Source: an uncultured Burkholderiales bacterium
GTDB taxonomy: Bacteria > Pseudomonadota > Gammaproteobacteria > Burkholderiales > Burkholderiaceae_C
Direction of reading: 5' to 3'
Assembly (NCBI GenBank): GCA_943908475.1
Contig: CALTTG010000005.1
Location: forward strand, 1 to 64,000
Length of the DNA stretch: 64,000 bases
The notes below the pieces were generated by a model. The model saw nothing but the letters and a program-made list of their open reading frames with translations, did not search any database and was not told the origin of the DNA. Positions 45,687 through 53,936 of the stretch are shown here, in pieces (the first letter of the stretch is position 1; each line of letters starts with the position of its first letter). A program made the translations under genes and the position numbers.

Positions 45687-46802
45687 ATGGGCATGCACAT
45701 CGGCATCGCGGGGGCAGGCTTGCTGGGTCGCCTGGCCGCTTGGGTCCTCTCCCGCCAAGGGCACCGGGTGGAGGTGTTTGACCCGGGCGCCGATGCGCAA
45801 GCTCGCCACGATGGTCAGGGTGCAGCTGGCTTCACCGCCGCCGGCATGCTCAGCCCGGTGGCCGAGCGAGAAAGCGCCGACGCCGCACTGGCCGACCTCG
45901 GCTGGCAAAGCATCGAACACTGGACGCGGGTGTGCGATGCCCTCGGGCCCATGGCCGATGGCGCGCCCTTGATGGTCCGCCAAGGCAGCCTGCTGGTGGC
46001 GCATGGCAGCGACCTGGGCTCGGCCCGACGCGTGCTGGCCCGGCTGGACGACGGCCAGCTGCCCCAGACCCGGCGCCCACAAGCGCTGACGCCCCAAGCG
46101 CTGGCGCAGTCAGAGCCCAGCCTGCACAGCAGCCAAGGCCTTCTGCATGCCTGGTTCCTGCCCGACGAAGCGCACATCGACACGGTGCGGACCCTGCAGG
46201 CCCTGCACGACCAGGCCTCTGGCGTTCGATGGCACTGGCGGCAGGCGGTGTCTCAGCTGGCGCCTCACCACCTGTGGATCAAGCCCACGGGTGATGCCCC
46301 TGCCGCGCCCATCGAGCGGCGCTTCGACCTCGTGATGGACCTGCGCGGGGTGGGTGCCAGGCCTGCCTGCGCCGTTCGCGGCGTGCGAGGTGAAGTGGTG
46401 TGGCTGCAGGCCCCGGGGCTGGGCTTGCGAAGGCCTGTGCGCTTGCTGCACCCACGCCATCGCGTCTACATCGTGCCCCGTCCCAACGACGTCGTGCTGG
46501 TGGGGGCCAGCGAGATCGAATCAGAAGATCGCTCACCGGTGTCCTTGCGCAGCGCGGTCGAACTGATGGCCGCGGCCCACAGCGTGCTGCCCGGGCTGGC
46601 CGAAGCCCGCATCCTCCAACTCGATGTGAACCTTCGCCCCGCGATGCCCGACCACCACCCGCACGTGCACCACGAAGCCGGTCTGTTGCGCATCAATGGC
46701 CTGTACCGCCACGGTTGGCTGCTCGCACCCGCCCTGCTGGCCCAAGGCCTGTCGCATGCAGGCATCCACGCACACGCCCTCACATGCCCTCACATGCCAT
46801 GA
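45687..46802 (+). CDS. thiO: FAD-dependent glycine oxidase ThiO
   Basis: A 371-residue DAO-family flavoenzyme that oxidises glycine to dehydroglycine for thiazole synthesis. The FAD-binding GIAGAGLLGRLAAWVL is at the N-terminus, with GFTAAGMLSPVAE and a C-terminal LLRINGLYRHGWLLAPALL region. The ATG at 45687 is 25 nt past the thiC stop; a Met two residues later is equally possible. Its stop overlaps the thiS start. Confidence 0.9.
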   Translation: MGMHIGIAGAGLLGRLAAWVLSRQGHRVEVFDPGADAQARHDGQGAAGFTAAGMLSPVAERESADAALADLGWQSIEHWTRVCDALGPMADGAPLMVRQGSLLVAHGSDLGSARRVLARLDDGQLPQTRRPQALTPQALAQSEPSLHSSQGLLHAWFLPDEAHIDTVRTLQALHDQASGVRWHWRQAVSQLAPHHLWIKPTGDAPAAPIERRFDLVMDLRGVGARPACAVRGVRGEVVWLQAPGLGLRRPVRLLHPRHRVYIVPRPNDVVLVGASEIESEDRSPVSLRSAVELMAAAHSVLPGLAEARILQLDVNLRPAMPDHHPHVHHEAGLLRINGLYRHGWLLAPALLAQGLSHAGIHAHALTCPHMP

Positions 46803-47041
46803 CACCCCACACGGCCCTGCCTGAGACCATCACCATCCACACCGACCAAGGCCCACTGCGCCTGCCCACCGGCAGCACGGTCGAGCAGGCTTTGCTGCAA
46901 CTGATGCCTGCGGCACCGCTGACGCCCACTGCGCTGGCCACGGCGGTGAACGGCGAGTTCGTGCCGCGCAGTCAGCGCGCCACCCACACCCTGCAACACG
47001 GCGACCAATTGCTGTGCTTTTCTGCCATCACCGGAGGCTGA
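46799..47041 (+). CDS. thiS: Thiamine sulfur-carrier protein ThiS
   Basis: An 80-residue ubiquitin-fold protein ending in the essential diglycine (CFSAITGG), which is adenylated and thiocarboxylated to carry sulfur to ThiG. The ATG overlaps the thiO stop (ATGA). It is slightly longer than typical ThiS (~66 aa) at the N-terminus. No thiF is present in this operon. Confidence 0.92.
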   Translation: MTPHTALPETITIHTDQGPLRLPTGSTVEQALLQLMPAAPLTPTALATAVNGEFVPRSQRATHTLQHGDQLLCFSAITGG

Positions 47042-47042
47042 C

Positions 47043-47843
47043 ATGAACACCCCATGGCGCATTGGCGATGTGACCCTGCAAAGCCGATTTCTGCTGGGCA
47101 CAGCTCAGTACCCTTCGCCCCAAATGCTGCAAGATGCCATCGAGGCCTCGGGCGCCCAAGTGCTGACGCTGGGACTCAAGCGCACACTGGGTGTGCCCGG
47201 CGGCAGCGACAACGGCTTTGTGCAGATCATCCGAGACACCGTACGCACCCGTGGCGCCCACCTGTTGCCCAACACCGCAGGCTGTCGCAGCGCCAAAGAG
47301 GCCATCTCGCTGGCCCACATGGCCCGTGAGCTGCTGGACACCCACTGGGTCAAACTCGAAGTGGTGGGCGATGAACAGACCCTGCAGCCTGACCCCATCG
47401 AACTGGTGAGCGCCGCGCGGCAACTGGTGGCCGATGGGTTCGAAGTGCTGCCTTACTGCACCGATGACTTGGTCACTTGCTTGCGCCTGGTCGATGCCGG
47501 TTGCCGCGTGGTGATGCCGTGGGCGGCCCCCATCGGCTCAGGACTCGGCCTGCTCAATCCCTGGGCGCTGCGCACTTTGAGGGCGCGCCTGCCCCACATC
47601 ACCCTGATCGTGGACGCGGGGCTGGGTGCCCCCTCCCACGCCACCGCTGCGATGGAGCTGGGCGTGGACGCCGTGCTGCTGAACTCGGCCGTGTCCCAGT
47701 CGGGCGACCCGGTGCGAATGGCACGCGCCTTCCGCCACGCGATTGAAGGCGGTCGCGCCGGCTTTGAAGCCGGCCTCATGCCCACCAGCGACGTGGCGAT
47801 CGCCACGACGCCCGTCGGTGGACACCCGTTTGTGCTGATCTGA
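47043..47843 (+). CDS. thiG: Thiazole synthase ThiG
   Basis: A 266-residue TIM-barrel enzyme that condenses deoxyxylulose phosphate, dehydroglycine and ThiS-thiocarboxylate into the thiazole phosphate. SRFLLGTAQYPSP, the Schiff-base lysine in WVKLEVVGD, PLIxSG-like PWAAPIGSGLG and DAGLGAPSHATAAMELG are present. It follows thiS after one base. Confidence 0.97.
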   Translation: MNTPWRIGDVTLQSRFLLGTAQYPSPQMLQDAIEASGAQVLTLGLKRTLGVPGGSDNGFVQIIRDTVRTRGAHLLPNTAGCRSAKEAISLAHMARELLDTHWVKLEVVGDEQTLQPDPIELVSAARQLVADGFEVLPYCTDDLVTCLRLVDAGCRVVMPWAAPIGSGLGLLNPWALRTLRARLPHITLIVDAGLGAPSHATAAMELGVDAVLLNSAVSQSGDPVRMARAFRHAIEGGRAGFEAGLMPTSDVAIATTPVGGHPFVLI

Positions 47844-47855
47844 GGGCACGTCGGC

Positions 47856-49511
47856 ATGAACACGCCCCCCATCGTCTGGAGCATTGCGGGCCTCGACACG
47901 GCCGGTGGTGCCGGCCTGAGTGCCGACCAGCGCGCTGCCGATGCCTTGGACACGCACCTGTGCCCCGTCCTGGCCTGCCTGACGGCGCAAAACTCTCACG
48001 GGGTGCATGCGCTGCACCCGCAAAGCGGTGAAGCATTGGCCCAGCAGTTGACCGCCCTGGCACACGACATGCCACCTCGCGCCATCAAGACGGGGCTGCT
48101 GGGCTCGGTGCATGCCATCGAGACCGTGGCCAAGTGGGTGGATCACTTCAGGGCGCAAGCCCCCGCTGGCGTGTCCATTCACCGGCACCTGCCCCTGGTC
48201 GTCGACCCCGTGTTCAAAGCCAGTGCGGGCGGTCAGGCCTTCAGCGACGAACGCATCGCACAGGCCTATCGCGAGTGGCTGCTGCCGCGCGCCACCGTGA
48301 TCACACCCAACCGCGCCGAAGCCGAGCAGTTGCTGATGCCGGGTGCGCACACGAAGGGCATGTCATTGCCCGACATCGCTCAAGCCCTGGTCACCCAAGG
48401 TGCACGTGCCGTGATGTTGACAGGCGGCGATGCCCAAGCCCCATCTGACGATGCCGTGCGTCGCGCCGATGTCGCGCACAGCATCGACTGGCTTCACACG
48501 CCACACGCCCAAGGCTGGCTGACGGCCCCTCGGGTGGACACGCCTCACCACCATGGCACCGGTTGCACCCTGGCCACCGCTGTGGCCGCCGCCCTGGCCC
48601 ATGGCCATGTGGAGGCCGACGCCTGCACCCTGGGCAAGATGCTCACGCACCACGCCTTGATGCACAGCCACGCTGCCGGTCACGGGCGCGGCCCGGTGCA
48701 GGCCCGGCGAGGATTTGCCGATGGGCTGGCGGCAGGCGGTGCGCCACTGCCTCACCTGGGTCTGGGCGATGCCCTGCCCTGGTCATGCGCCTCAACAGGC
48801 TTTCAAACTTTCATCCCGCCCACCGACGGCTTATACGGCATCGTGGCCGACAGCCAGGCCATGGCCGAAGCCCTGCAAGCAGGCTGGCGCTGCCTGCAAC
48901 TGCGGCACAAAGCGCATGACGGCGCAGCACACCATGTGCGCGCCAGCTTGCAATCGGCCGCAGCGATGGGCGCGCAACTGTTCATCAACGACCACTGGCG
49001 ATTGGCCCTGGACGAACTCAAAGCCCTGCCCACGCTCGGCCCACAACCCGTGGGCTTGCACCTGGGGCAGGAAGACCTGCTGGCGCTGAGCGAAAACGAC
49101 ATCGCGCAGCTGCAAGAGGCTCGCCATCGGGTGATGCTGGGTGTGAGTTCCCACAGCCTCTGGGAGCTGGCCCGAGCGGCTGGATGTGTCCCCAGCTACA
49201 TCGCCTGCGGCCCCTTGAAAGCCACCACCACCAAAGACATGCCCTGGCTGCCCCAAGGTCTCGAACACCTGGCCTGGTGGGTGACCCAGAGCCCCGCGCC
49301 GGTGGTGGGCATTGGCGGCCTGCTCACTCCCACAGACCTCCAAACGTTTGCCGTGGCTCGGCCTGCCGCACTGTGCGTGGTACGAGGCCTGGGTACCGGT
49401 CTCTCCATCATGACCGAACGCCTGACCGCCCTGAGGGCGGGATGGAATGCCGGACTGCGCGTGAGTGAACGGCAGGCGGTGCCGGGGTGGTACCGACCGG
49501 TGTTGAGTTGA
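47856..49511 (+). CDS. thiDE: Bifunctional HMP-P kinase / thiamine-phosphate synthase (ThiD–ThiE fusion)
   Basis: A 551-residue fusion that joins both halves of thiamine. Residues 1 to ~275 are a ribokinase-fold HMP/HMP-P kinase (SIAGLDTAGGAGLSAD, NSHGVHAL, anion-hole HHGTGCTLATAVAA). Residues ~325-535 are a ThiE barrel (YGIVADSQAMAEALQAG, FINDHWRLAL, HLGQEDL, ACGPLKATTTKDM, VVGIGGLL). Such fusions are known in several lineages. It ends the operon and converges with the type VI island. Confidence 0.93.
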   Translation: MNTPPIVWSIAGLDTAGGAGLSADQRAADALDTHLCPVLACLTAQNSHGVHALHPQSGEALAQQLTALAHDMPPRAIKTGLLGSVHAIETVAKWVDHFRAQAPAGVSIHRHLPLVVDPVFKASAGGQAFSDERIAQAYREWLLPRATVITPNRAEAEQLLMPGAHTKGMSLPDIAQALVTQGARAVMLTGGDAQAPSDDAVRRADVAHSIDWLHTPHAQGWLTAPRVDTPHHHGTGCTLATAVAAALAHGHVEADACTLGKMLTHHALMHSHAAGHGRGPVQARRGFADGLAAGGAPLPHLGLGDALPWSCASTGFQTFIPPTDGLYGIVADSQAMAEALQAGWRCLQLRHKAHDGAAHHVRASLQSAAAMGAQLFINDHWRLALDELKALPTLGPQPVGLHLGQEDLLALSENDIAQLQEARHRVMLGVSSHSLWELARAAGCVPSYIACGPLKATTTKDMPWLPQGLEHLAWWVTQSPAPVVGIGGLLTPTDLQTFAVARPAALCVVRGLGTGLSIMTERLTALRAGWNAGLRVSERQAVPGWYRPVLS

Positions 49512-49597
49512 CTGACGGGGGGCGGCAGAAATCGCTGGGTCAATACAGCCAGGCCTTGCGCCACGCACACCCAGGCGGACGAACGCATATGCAAGAT

Positions 49598-50296
49598 CTA
49601 CTTTGTCTGCTGCGTGGCACAACCTTTTAGCACTTTCCTGGCAATGGCCAAGTCGCCATGAAGATTTGGATTCTTCAGGCAGGAATCATCTTGTTCGATG
49701 AACACTTGGCCATCTTGCTTGCGCAGCCTTAACAGCACAGTCATGTAGCGCCAGCCCTTGCCGATGTCCTCAGGCCTCTTGGCCAGAGGTTTACCTGTGA
49801 GGTAGTAGCTGAACGAATACAAGATGGCATCTTGCCCTCTGACGCGGGTCAGCCCTCGGACACCATTGCACCACGTGTTGCCGTCAGCTTCGTTCAACTT
49901 GATGTCATGCTTGGCAAGTTGCTTGAGGTTGGCGTCATAAACGAAGAAGGCGCAGATGCCGCCACCGGCGATCGGGCCTGAATGCTGGCCGCGAGCCAAG
50001 GCCGCATCGCGCGCAGAGTTTTGCGCTTTGGAACGGTACTGCACGCCTGCGACGTAAAACGTGCGCTCATCCCAGAGCATGCGGAAGAAATGCAGGGTCT
50101 CGTACACGCTCTCGCTCTGCAAGCCTTGCGCTACTTGGTCACGGTCGATTGCCGCCGTGAAGGAATGAACACCACTCAACCTGTAACCGACCTGATCCTC
50201 CGTCCACGGATATTGGTGATCAAGTCGAATCTCTGCTCTCGCGCAAACAGCGAATACGCACAAGGCCACACCGACGAGCGAGAACTTATGCAGCAT
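49598..50296 (-). CDS. Secreted putative immunity protein of the muramidase effector
   Basis: A 232-residue protein with a Sec signal peptide (LVGVALCVFAVCARA, cleavage before EIRL), so it is probably periplasmic. No family recognised. It starts inside the effector gene (11-nt overlap) and is the last gene of the island. Its C-terminus (VLLRLRKQDG, QDDSCLKNPN, IARKVLKGC) lines up with the end of the other putative immunity protein (SLLRFSTDAQG, QDQSCLGNPN, AARKALAAC). An immunity role is inferred from position, export and this resemblance; neither is proof. The ATG at 50296 was preferred to 50314 because it gives a compact signal. Confidence 0.65.
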   Translation of the reverse strand: MLHKFSLVGVALCVFAVCARAEIRLDHQYPWTEDQVGYRLSGVHSFTAAIDRDQVAQGLQSESVYETLHFFRMLWDERTFYVAGVQYRSKAQNSARDAALARGQHSGPIAGGGICAFFVYDANLKQLAKHDIKLNEADGNTWCNGVRGLTRVRGQDAILYSFSYYLTGKPLAKRPEDIGKGWRYMTVLLRLRKQDGQVFIEQDDSCLKNPNLHGDLAIARKVLKGCATQQTK

Positions 50297-51554
50297 GCGC
50301 CTTGAGCCTTTCATATGCCTGCTTGAACTTGACGTCATAAGCGTTCTTCTTGTAATCGCTGCCGTTGTAATACAAGGCGATTTTTGGCCAATCCTTGGCC
50401 TTAACGGCCGCCCACAGCGTCCCGTTGGCTTTGTTGCGAATGAACCTGGCCAGCAAGTCGATCTGCTTGGCTTCTCCTGCGCACATGAATGTCACCACAT
50501 CTTTGGCTGATTCCATCCCACAGTTCTGATACTCGCCACCCATGATCTGGAACTTGCCCCACGAGCACGATGACAGGGCTGCTTCCGGGTTCAGTCGATA
50601 GGCATTGATCAACCGCAGATAACTGGCCGCGTAAGGGCCATATCGATCAGCGGCAGCCGCCCCCTTTGCCGAGGTGAAAGCAGGCCCGGAAATGTCGGGG
50701 TGCGTTGTGTTGTAGACACCTTTGGTCAGGCGCCTGAACCAGTGTCGCTCGAACAAGATGCTGGGCACCTGTTTGCCGTCCGCATCGTTAAGCCGCCAGA
50801 AAGCCGCCCCCTTCGTTTCCACCTCGGCAATCGACTTCAGAACCTCGACTTCGCATTCGAGGCCGTCAGCCGTGTCATTCCATTGTTTTGCCGTGATTGG
50901 GTCGTCTTGGTACAGCTCAAACAACTTCGTCAACCCCTGAGGAATGTCCACATTGACCTGAATGATGGCCTGTCCATGTTTGCCCTTGACCCGGGCAGTT
51001 TTCACATGCGGGTTGTTCTTCGTGGCAGTACGGGCGGGCGCAGCCGATGCGGCCTGCGTCGTCGACTTGCCATCTGATTCGGGCCTGGCCGGGGCATTTC
51101 TTGGGTGCTGCTGGGTGGCACCGTTGAAAACCAGAGCCCCGCTCACCAACGTAATCAGTTGATGTCCATGCCCCGATACGGTTTCGCAAATCTTCTGCCA
51201 GTGGCCTTGCAGGTCCTTGATCCATACCTCGACAAGAGATTTTGCATCCTGGGTCGTCAGTCTCGGCGCCGATCCGTTGGCGGGCGTCTGGCCCGCCAAC
51301 GTTTGCCCATCAAACTTGATTCTGTAGTTCAGGTTTTCGATGGGATGGCGCAGGGCGTCCAGAAACAACACGCTCACGCCATAGGAGGACTCCCTCGAGA
51401 GGTACAAGGTCTGCCCAATCTCTAGTCGGTTAGGGTTCGCAAGTTTGTTAAGCGAGGCGAGCTCCGAGACGGTTTTGCCACAGCGTCGGGCGATGCCGCT
51501 CAGTGTGTCGCCACGTTTGACTCGATACGGGTCTTGAATGACTTGTTCAGGCAT
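50286..51554 (-). CDS. LysM–muramidase, putative type VI peptidoglycan-degrading effector
   Basis: A 422-residue protein. Residues ~9-52 are a LysM domain (YRVKRGDTLSGIARRCGKTV). Residues ~57-145 form a domain that resembles the N-terminus of the GH19-type effector upstream. A low-complexity linker (~150-190) follows, then residues ~225-422 match the N-acetylmuramidase domain (PF11860/DUF3380 type): SIAEVETKGAAF with likely catalytic Glu246, ILFERHWF and CSWGKFQIMG. It has no signal peptide, as expected for cargo delivered on VgrG. It overlaps the end of the truncated vgrG by 8 nt and the putative immunity gene by 11 nt. The catalytic class is fairly sure; delivery is inferred. Confidence 0.82.
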   Translation of the reverse strand: MPEQVIQDPYRVKRGDTLSGIARRCGKTVSELASLNKLANPNRLEIGQTLYLSRESSYGVSVLFLDALRHPIENLNYRIKFDGQTLAGQTPANGSAPRLTTQDAKSLVEVWIKDLQGHWQKICETVSGHGHQLITLVSGALVFNGATQQHPRNAPARPESDGKSTTQAASAAPARTATKNNPHVKTARVKGKHGQAIIQVNVDIPQGLTKLFELYQDDPITAKQWNDTADGLECEVEVLKSIAEVETKGAAFWRLNDADGKQVPSILFERHWFRRLTKGVYNTTHPDISGPAFTSAKGAAAADRYGPYAASYLRLINAYRLNPEAALSSCSWGKFQIMGGEYQNCGMESAKDVVTFMCAGEAKQIDLLARFIRNKANGTLWAAVKAKDWPKIALYYNGSDYKKNAYDVKFKQAYERLKAHAA

Positions 51555-53004
51555 TTTCGTGGCCCCCATTTTCATCTTCGCTATCAGCCTCACCGTCAAA
51601 AACGGCCACTTCAATCGCTCGCTCTATCGACCAATCATTGGCAAGGGACAATGAGTAACGCACGGGCTGAGGAACGTCTGTGATCAAGCTTGCGGTGAAC
51701 TCATCTGATCGAACCGCACTCAAGAGTCCAACAGGTTTTTGGCCGTTCAACGCCGAGGCTTTGTAGTCACCACCGAACGGCAGCCAAGTGTGCGGGAAAG
51801 CAGAGAACCCGATGGCTTCGCTGAACCAAGGTTGCTCTAGCGTAGGCCGGAAGCTTGGGGCAGGAAGATTTGCCGCTGCGGCATCCGGCAACCCCACCAA
51901 GTTGGCCGCTTGACTCCCACCCCCGCTCCAATCATGGCTGCCCCCCTTGACCGTCCAGGTGCCTGGGCAGGTGAAGGTGATGTTGCTGCCTTCGATGACG
52001 ATCTGGCTTTGCCCAGCCGTCAGCGTGATGCGCTTTGCCGCCTGGATGCGGATTTCATCGCTGGTGCTTTGCACCGTCAGGTCTTGCTCTGACCAGATCT
52101 GTTGAGCGTCGGTGTGTGCCCTCAAGCTCAGCGCAGCATTGGCGGCAACCGCCTGGATGCCGCCCGCATGGGTGTACAAGCTGCTGGTTTGGCCGCTGAC
52201 GCTGCTGAGTGCGTGCGCGCTGGTGAGTTGCACATCGCCCTGGGCCGTCAGGCTCTGGTCTTGCCCACTGTAGAAGTGCAGGCTGCTGGGGCTGACCCAG
52301 GCGCTGCTGGCGGGTGTGTCGAAGTGGATGAGCGGCTCGTTGAAGCGCTCCACCGGATCGCCCAGGGCGCGGCTGTGCGCTTGGGCCTTGCGGGCGTCTT
52401 GTCCGTTGACCTGGGCGGGGTGGCGGCCCTGCGCTTGCGGGTCCATCTGGCCGGTGTGGTTTTGCCAGGCTTGCTCGCTGTCATGGCTGTGCAGGCCGTG
52501 CGCGCCTTGCTGGCGGGCGCTGTCGCTCAGGGCCTGGCCGAGTTGGCGCGCGGCCTTCAGTTGGGCCACGGCTTCTTGCGCATCCATCTGGGTGCTCTGC
52601 ACGCTGGCGCCCAGCGCAGTTCGTGCGGTGGTGCTCAGCAGCAGGCCTTGGCCAGCCCGAACCACGGCCCAGCCGTCGGTGTGGCCGTAAAAACCTTCGC
52701 CCAGCCAGGCACCTCGTTGGGCGTGGCCCGCCCCCCCCTGCCCGCTTTGGGCAATGAGGTGGCCCATGCTGAGCTCGCTCCAGCCGGTGCTCAAGCTGTG
52801 GCTGGCCAGTCGCATGCGAAGCTGGCCGGTGGCGTCGTCCAGCAGCCATTGGTTGGCGCCTTGGCGGTCCAGGTGCTGGCTGTGCCAACCGGCGATGGTG
52901 CAGGGGTGGTTGGTGTGGGCATCGACGAAATCGACCAGCACCCTGGTACCGGGCGGAGGAGCGAACAGCGCAAAGAAGTCAGAGCAGACAACACCTTGCG
53001 CCAT
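51547..53004 (-). CDS. Truncated VgrG: spike tip only, duplicated from the upstream VgrG
   Basis: A 485-residue ORF that starts inside the OB-fold region of VgrG (FAPPPGTRVLVDFVDAH aligns with FTPRTGSEVLIDFVDGD of the full copy). It lacks the whole gp27-like base (~500 residues). Residues ~30-365 are nearly identical to the full VgrG, including the DUF2345-type beta-prism tip. The last ~120 residues are unrelated and probably specify cargo. The ATG is 4 nt after the upstream stop, the frame is clean over its length, and it overlaps the muramidase gene, so it looks expressed, not dead. Alone it could not form a baseplate hub. It could be a tip adaptor, an orphan recombination module or a decaying copy. 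Confidence 0.85.
   Translation of the reverse strand: MAQGVVCSDFFALFAPPPGTRVLVDFVDAHTNHPCTIAGWHSQHLDRQGANQWLLDDATGQLRMRLASHSLSTGWSELSMGHLIAQSGQGGAGHAQRGAWLGEGFYGHTDGWAVVRAGQGLLLSTTARTALGASVQSTQMDAQEAVAQLKAARQLGQALSDSARQQGAHGLHSHDSEQAWQNHTGQMDPQAQGRHPAQVNGQDARKAQAHSRALGDPVERFNEPLIHFDTPASSAWVSPSSLHFYSGQDQSLTAQGDVQLTSAHALSSVSGQTSSLYTHAGGIQAVAANAALSLRAHTDAQQIWSEQDLTVQSTSDEIRIQAAKRITLTAGQSQIVIEGSNITFTCPGTWTVKGGSHDWSGGGSQAANLVGLPDAAAANLPAPSFRPTLEQPWFSEAIGFSAFPHTWLPFGGDYKASALNGQKPVGLLSAVRSDEFTASLITDVPQPVRYSLSLANDWSIERAIEVAVFDGEADSEDENGGHENA
51910..52915 (-). repeat. Direct repeat, copy A (vgrG tip)
   Basis: About 1.0 kb nearly identical to 55487-56492, at a constant offset of 3577 bp. Between ~52100 and 52750 the translations in several different frames match copy B exactly, so the DNA itself is close to identical there; scattered substitutions appear towards both ends. 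The repeat lies wholly within coding sequence, in the same reading frame in both genes, with no insertion-sequence features at its edges. Confidence 0.95.
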
Positions 53005-53008
53005 GAGC

Positions 53009-53923
53009 TCACTTCAGCGGCACTTTCAAGACCGATGCAGCCTCACATGCAGCCAGCGCCTTTCGCGCAGCAGCAATCGATGTGATGGTATTCGGGTTGC
53101 CTAAGCAACTCTGATCTTGCTTCATCTGAACACGCCCTTGTGCATCGGTGCTGAAGCGCAAAAGCGAAGTCATGGTGAACTTTGGCGGGTACTCGTTTTC
53201 GTGCTTGGTAATGGGTGCACCGCTGTCAATGTAAGTCAACGTGATGAGCAGGGCGTTGGGCACGACCTTGGCGGGCGCGACCGCGAGTACGCCATCGCAG
53301 CGGGGCCAACCTTCAATCTGACGAGGATCGTTTGGATACTTCGGGTTGTAGTTCCACCAACCACGCTCTTTCACGCCTGGCATGGGACGATTATCTCGCT
53401 CGATGGGCATGGCGCCCGCAGCGGTAATCGCGTGAGTCTGAAAATCGAAAAGAAAAAGGTGGCAGACCTGGTTGTTCTCTGCCAAGCCTTCACAATGCCC
53501 AACCGTGTTACCCGTTTCTGAAGGGACGCAACTTGGGACCGCCCTCAGCATCGGAACGAAGCTCGCTACGCCTGCAATATATGGTCGACCATCATAGATC
53601 AGGTCATACAAAGTCTCAGCGTTTTGAAATTTTGTATTAGTCAGCGCATAGCCCCAGAAGAGCATGCTGTAGGGAACCCATTCACTGTTGGGTCCACGAT
53701 TGAATGCGTAGGGGTAGTCTGGTGATACCAGTGAATGCGCCTTAGCGTATTCACCCAGGATAGGCTGAAGCTTGCCCGTCAATGCTCTAGCCTGTTCTTT
53801 CCCCCGAGTCGGCAGGCGTTGCACAACAAGATTATCTGCTGTGGGTTGCGCACATGCGCTTAGCGCCTGCATGACAATAGCCAAAGCAAGAATCAATGGA
53901 TCTATGCCAGTTACACGAAACAT
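53009..53923 (-). CDS. Putative lipoprotein immunity protein of the GH19-type effector
   Basis: A 304-residue protein with a lipoprotein signal: LILALAIVMQA followed by the lipobox LSAC (Cys24). It is thus probably anchored in the periplasm, where it could neutralise a lytic enzyme. No family recognised. It starts 13 nt after the effector stop and ends 4 nt before the truncated vgrG. Its C-terminal ~45 residues resemble those of the other putative immunity protein (QDQSCLGNPN motif). The frame is open to 54037, but earlier starts overlap the effector and spoil the signal. Its DNA looks poorer in GC than the flanking genes, suggesting transfer. Confidence 0.65.
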   Translation of the reverse strand: MFRVTGIDPLILALAIVMQALSACAQPTADNLVVQRLPTRGKEQARALTGKLQPILGEYAKAHSLVSPDYPYAFNRGPNSEWVPYSMLFWGYALTNTKFQNAETLYDLIYDGRPYIAGVASFVPMLRAVPSCVPSETGNTVGHCEGLAENNQVCHLFLFDFQTHAITAAGAMPIERDNRPMPGVKERGWWNYNPKYPNDPRQIEGWPRCDGVLAVAPAKVVPNALLITLTYIDSGAPITKHENEYPPKFTMTSLLRFSTDAQGRVQMKQDQSCLGNPNTITSIAAARKALAACEAASVLKVPLK

Positions 53924-53936
53924 CGATTTTGCCCGA

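Noticed and set aside
52102..53085. Plus-strand 327- and 393-codon frames opposite the two vgrG copies
   Set aside because: They match each other only because the underlying vgrG DNA is duplicated; Val/Ala/Gly-rich shadow translation without any domain.
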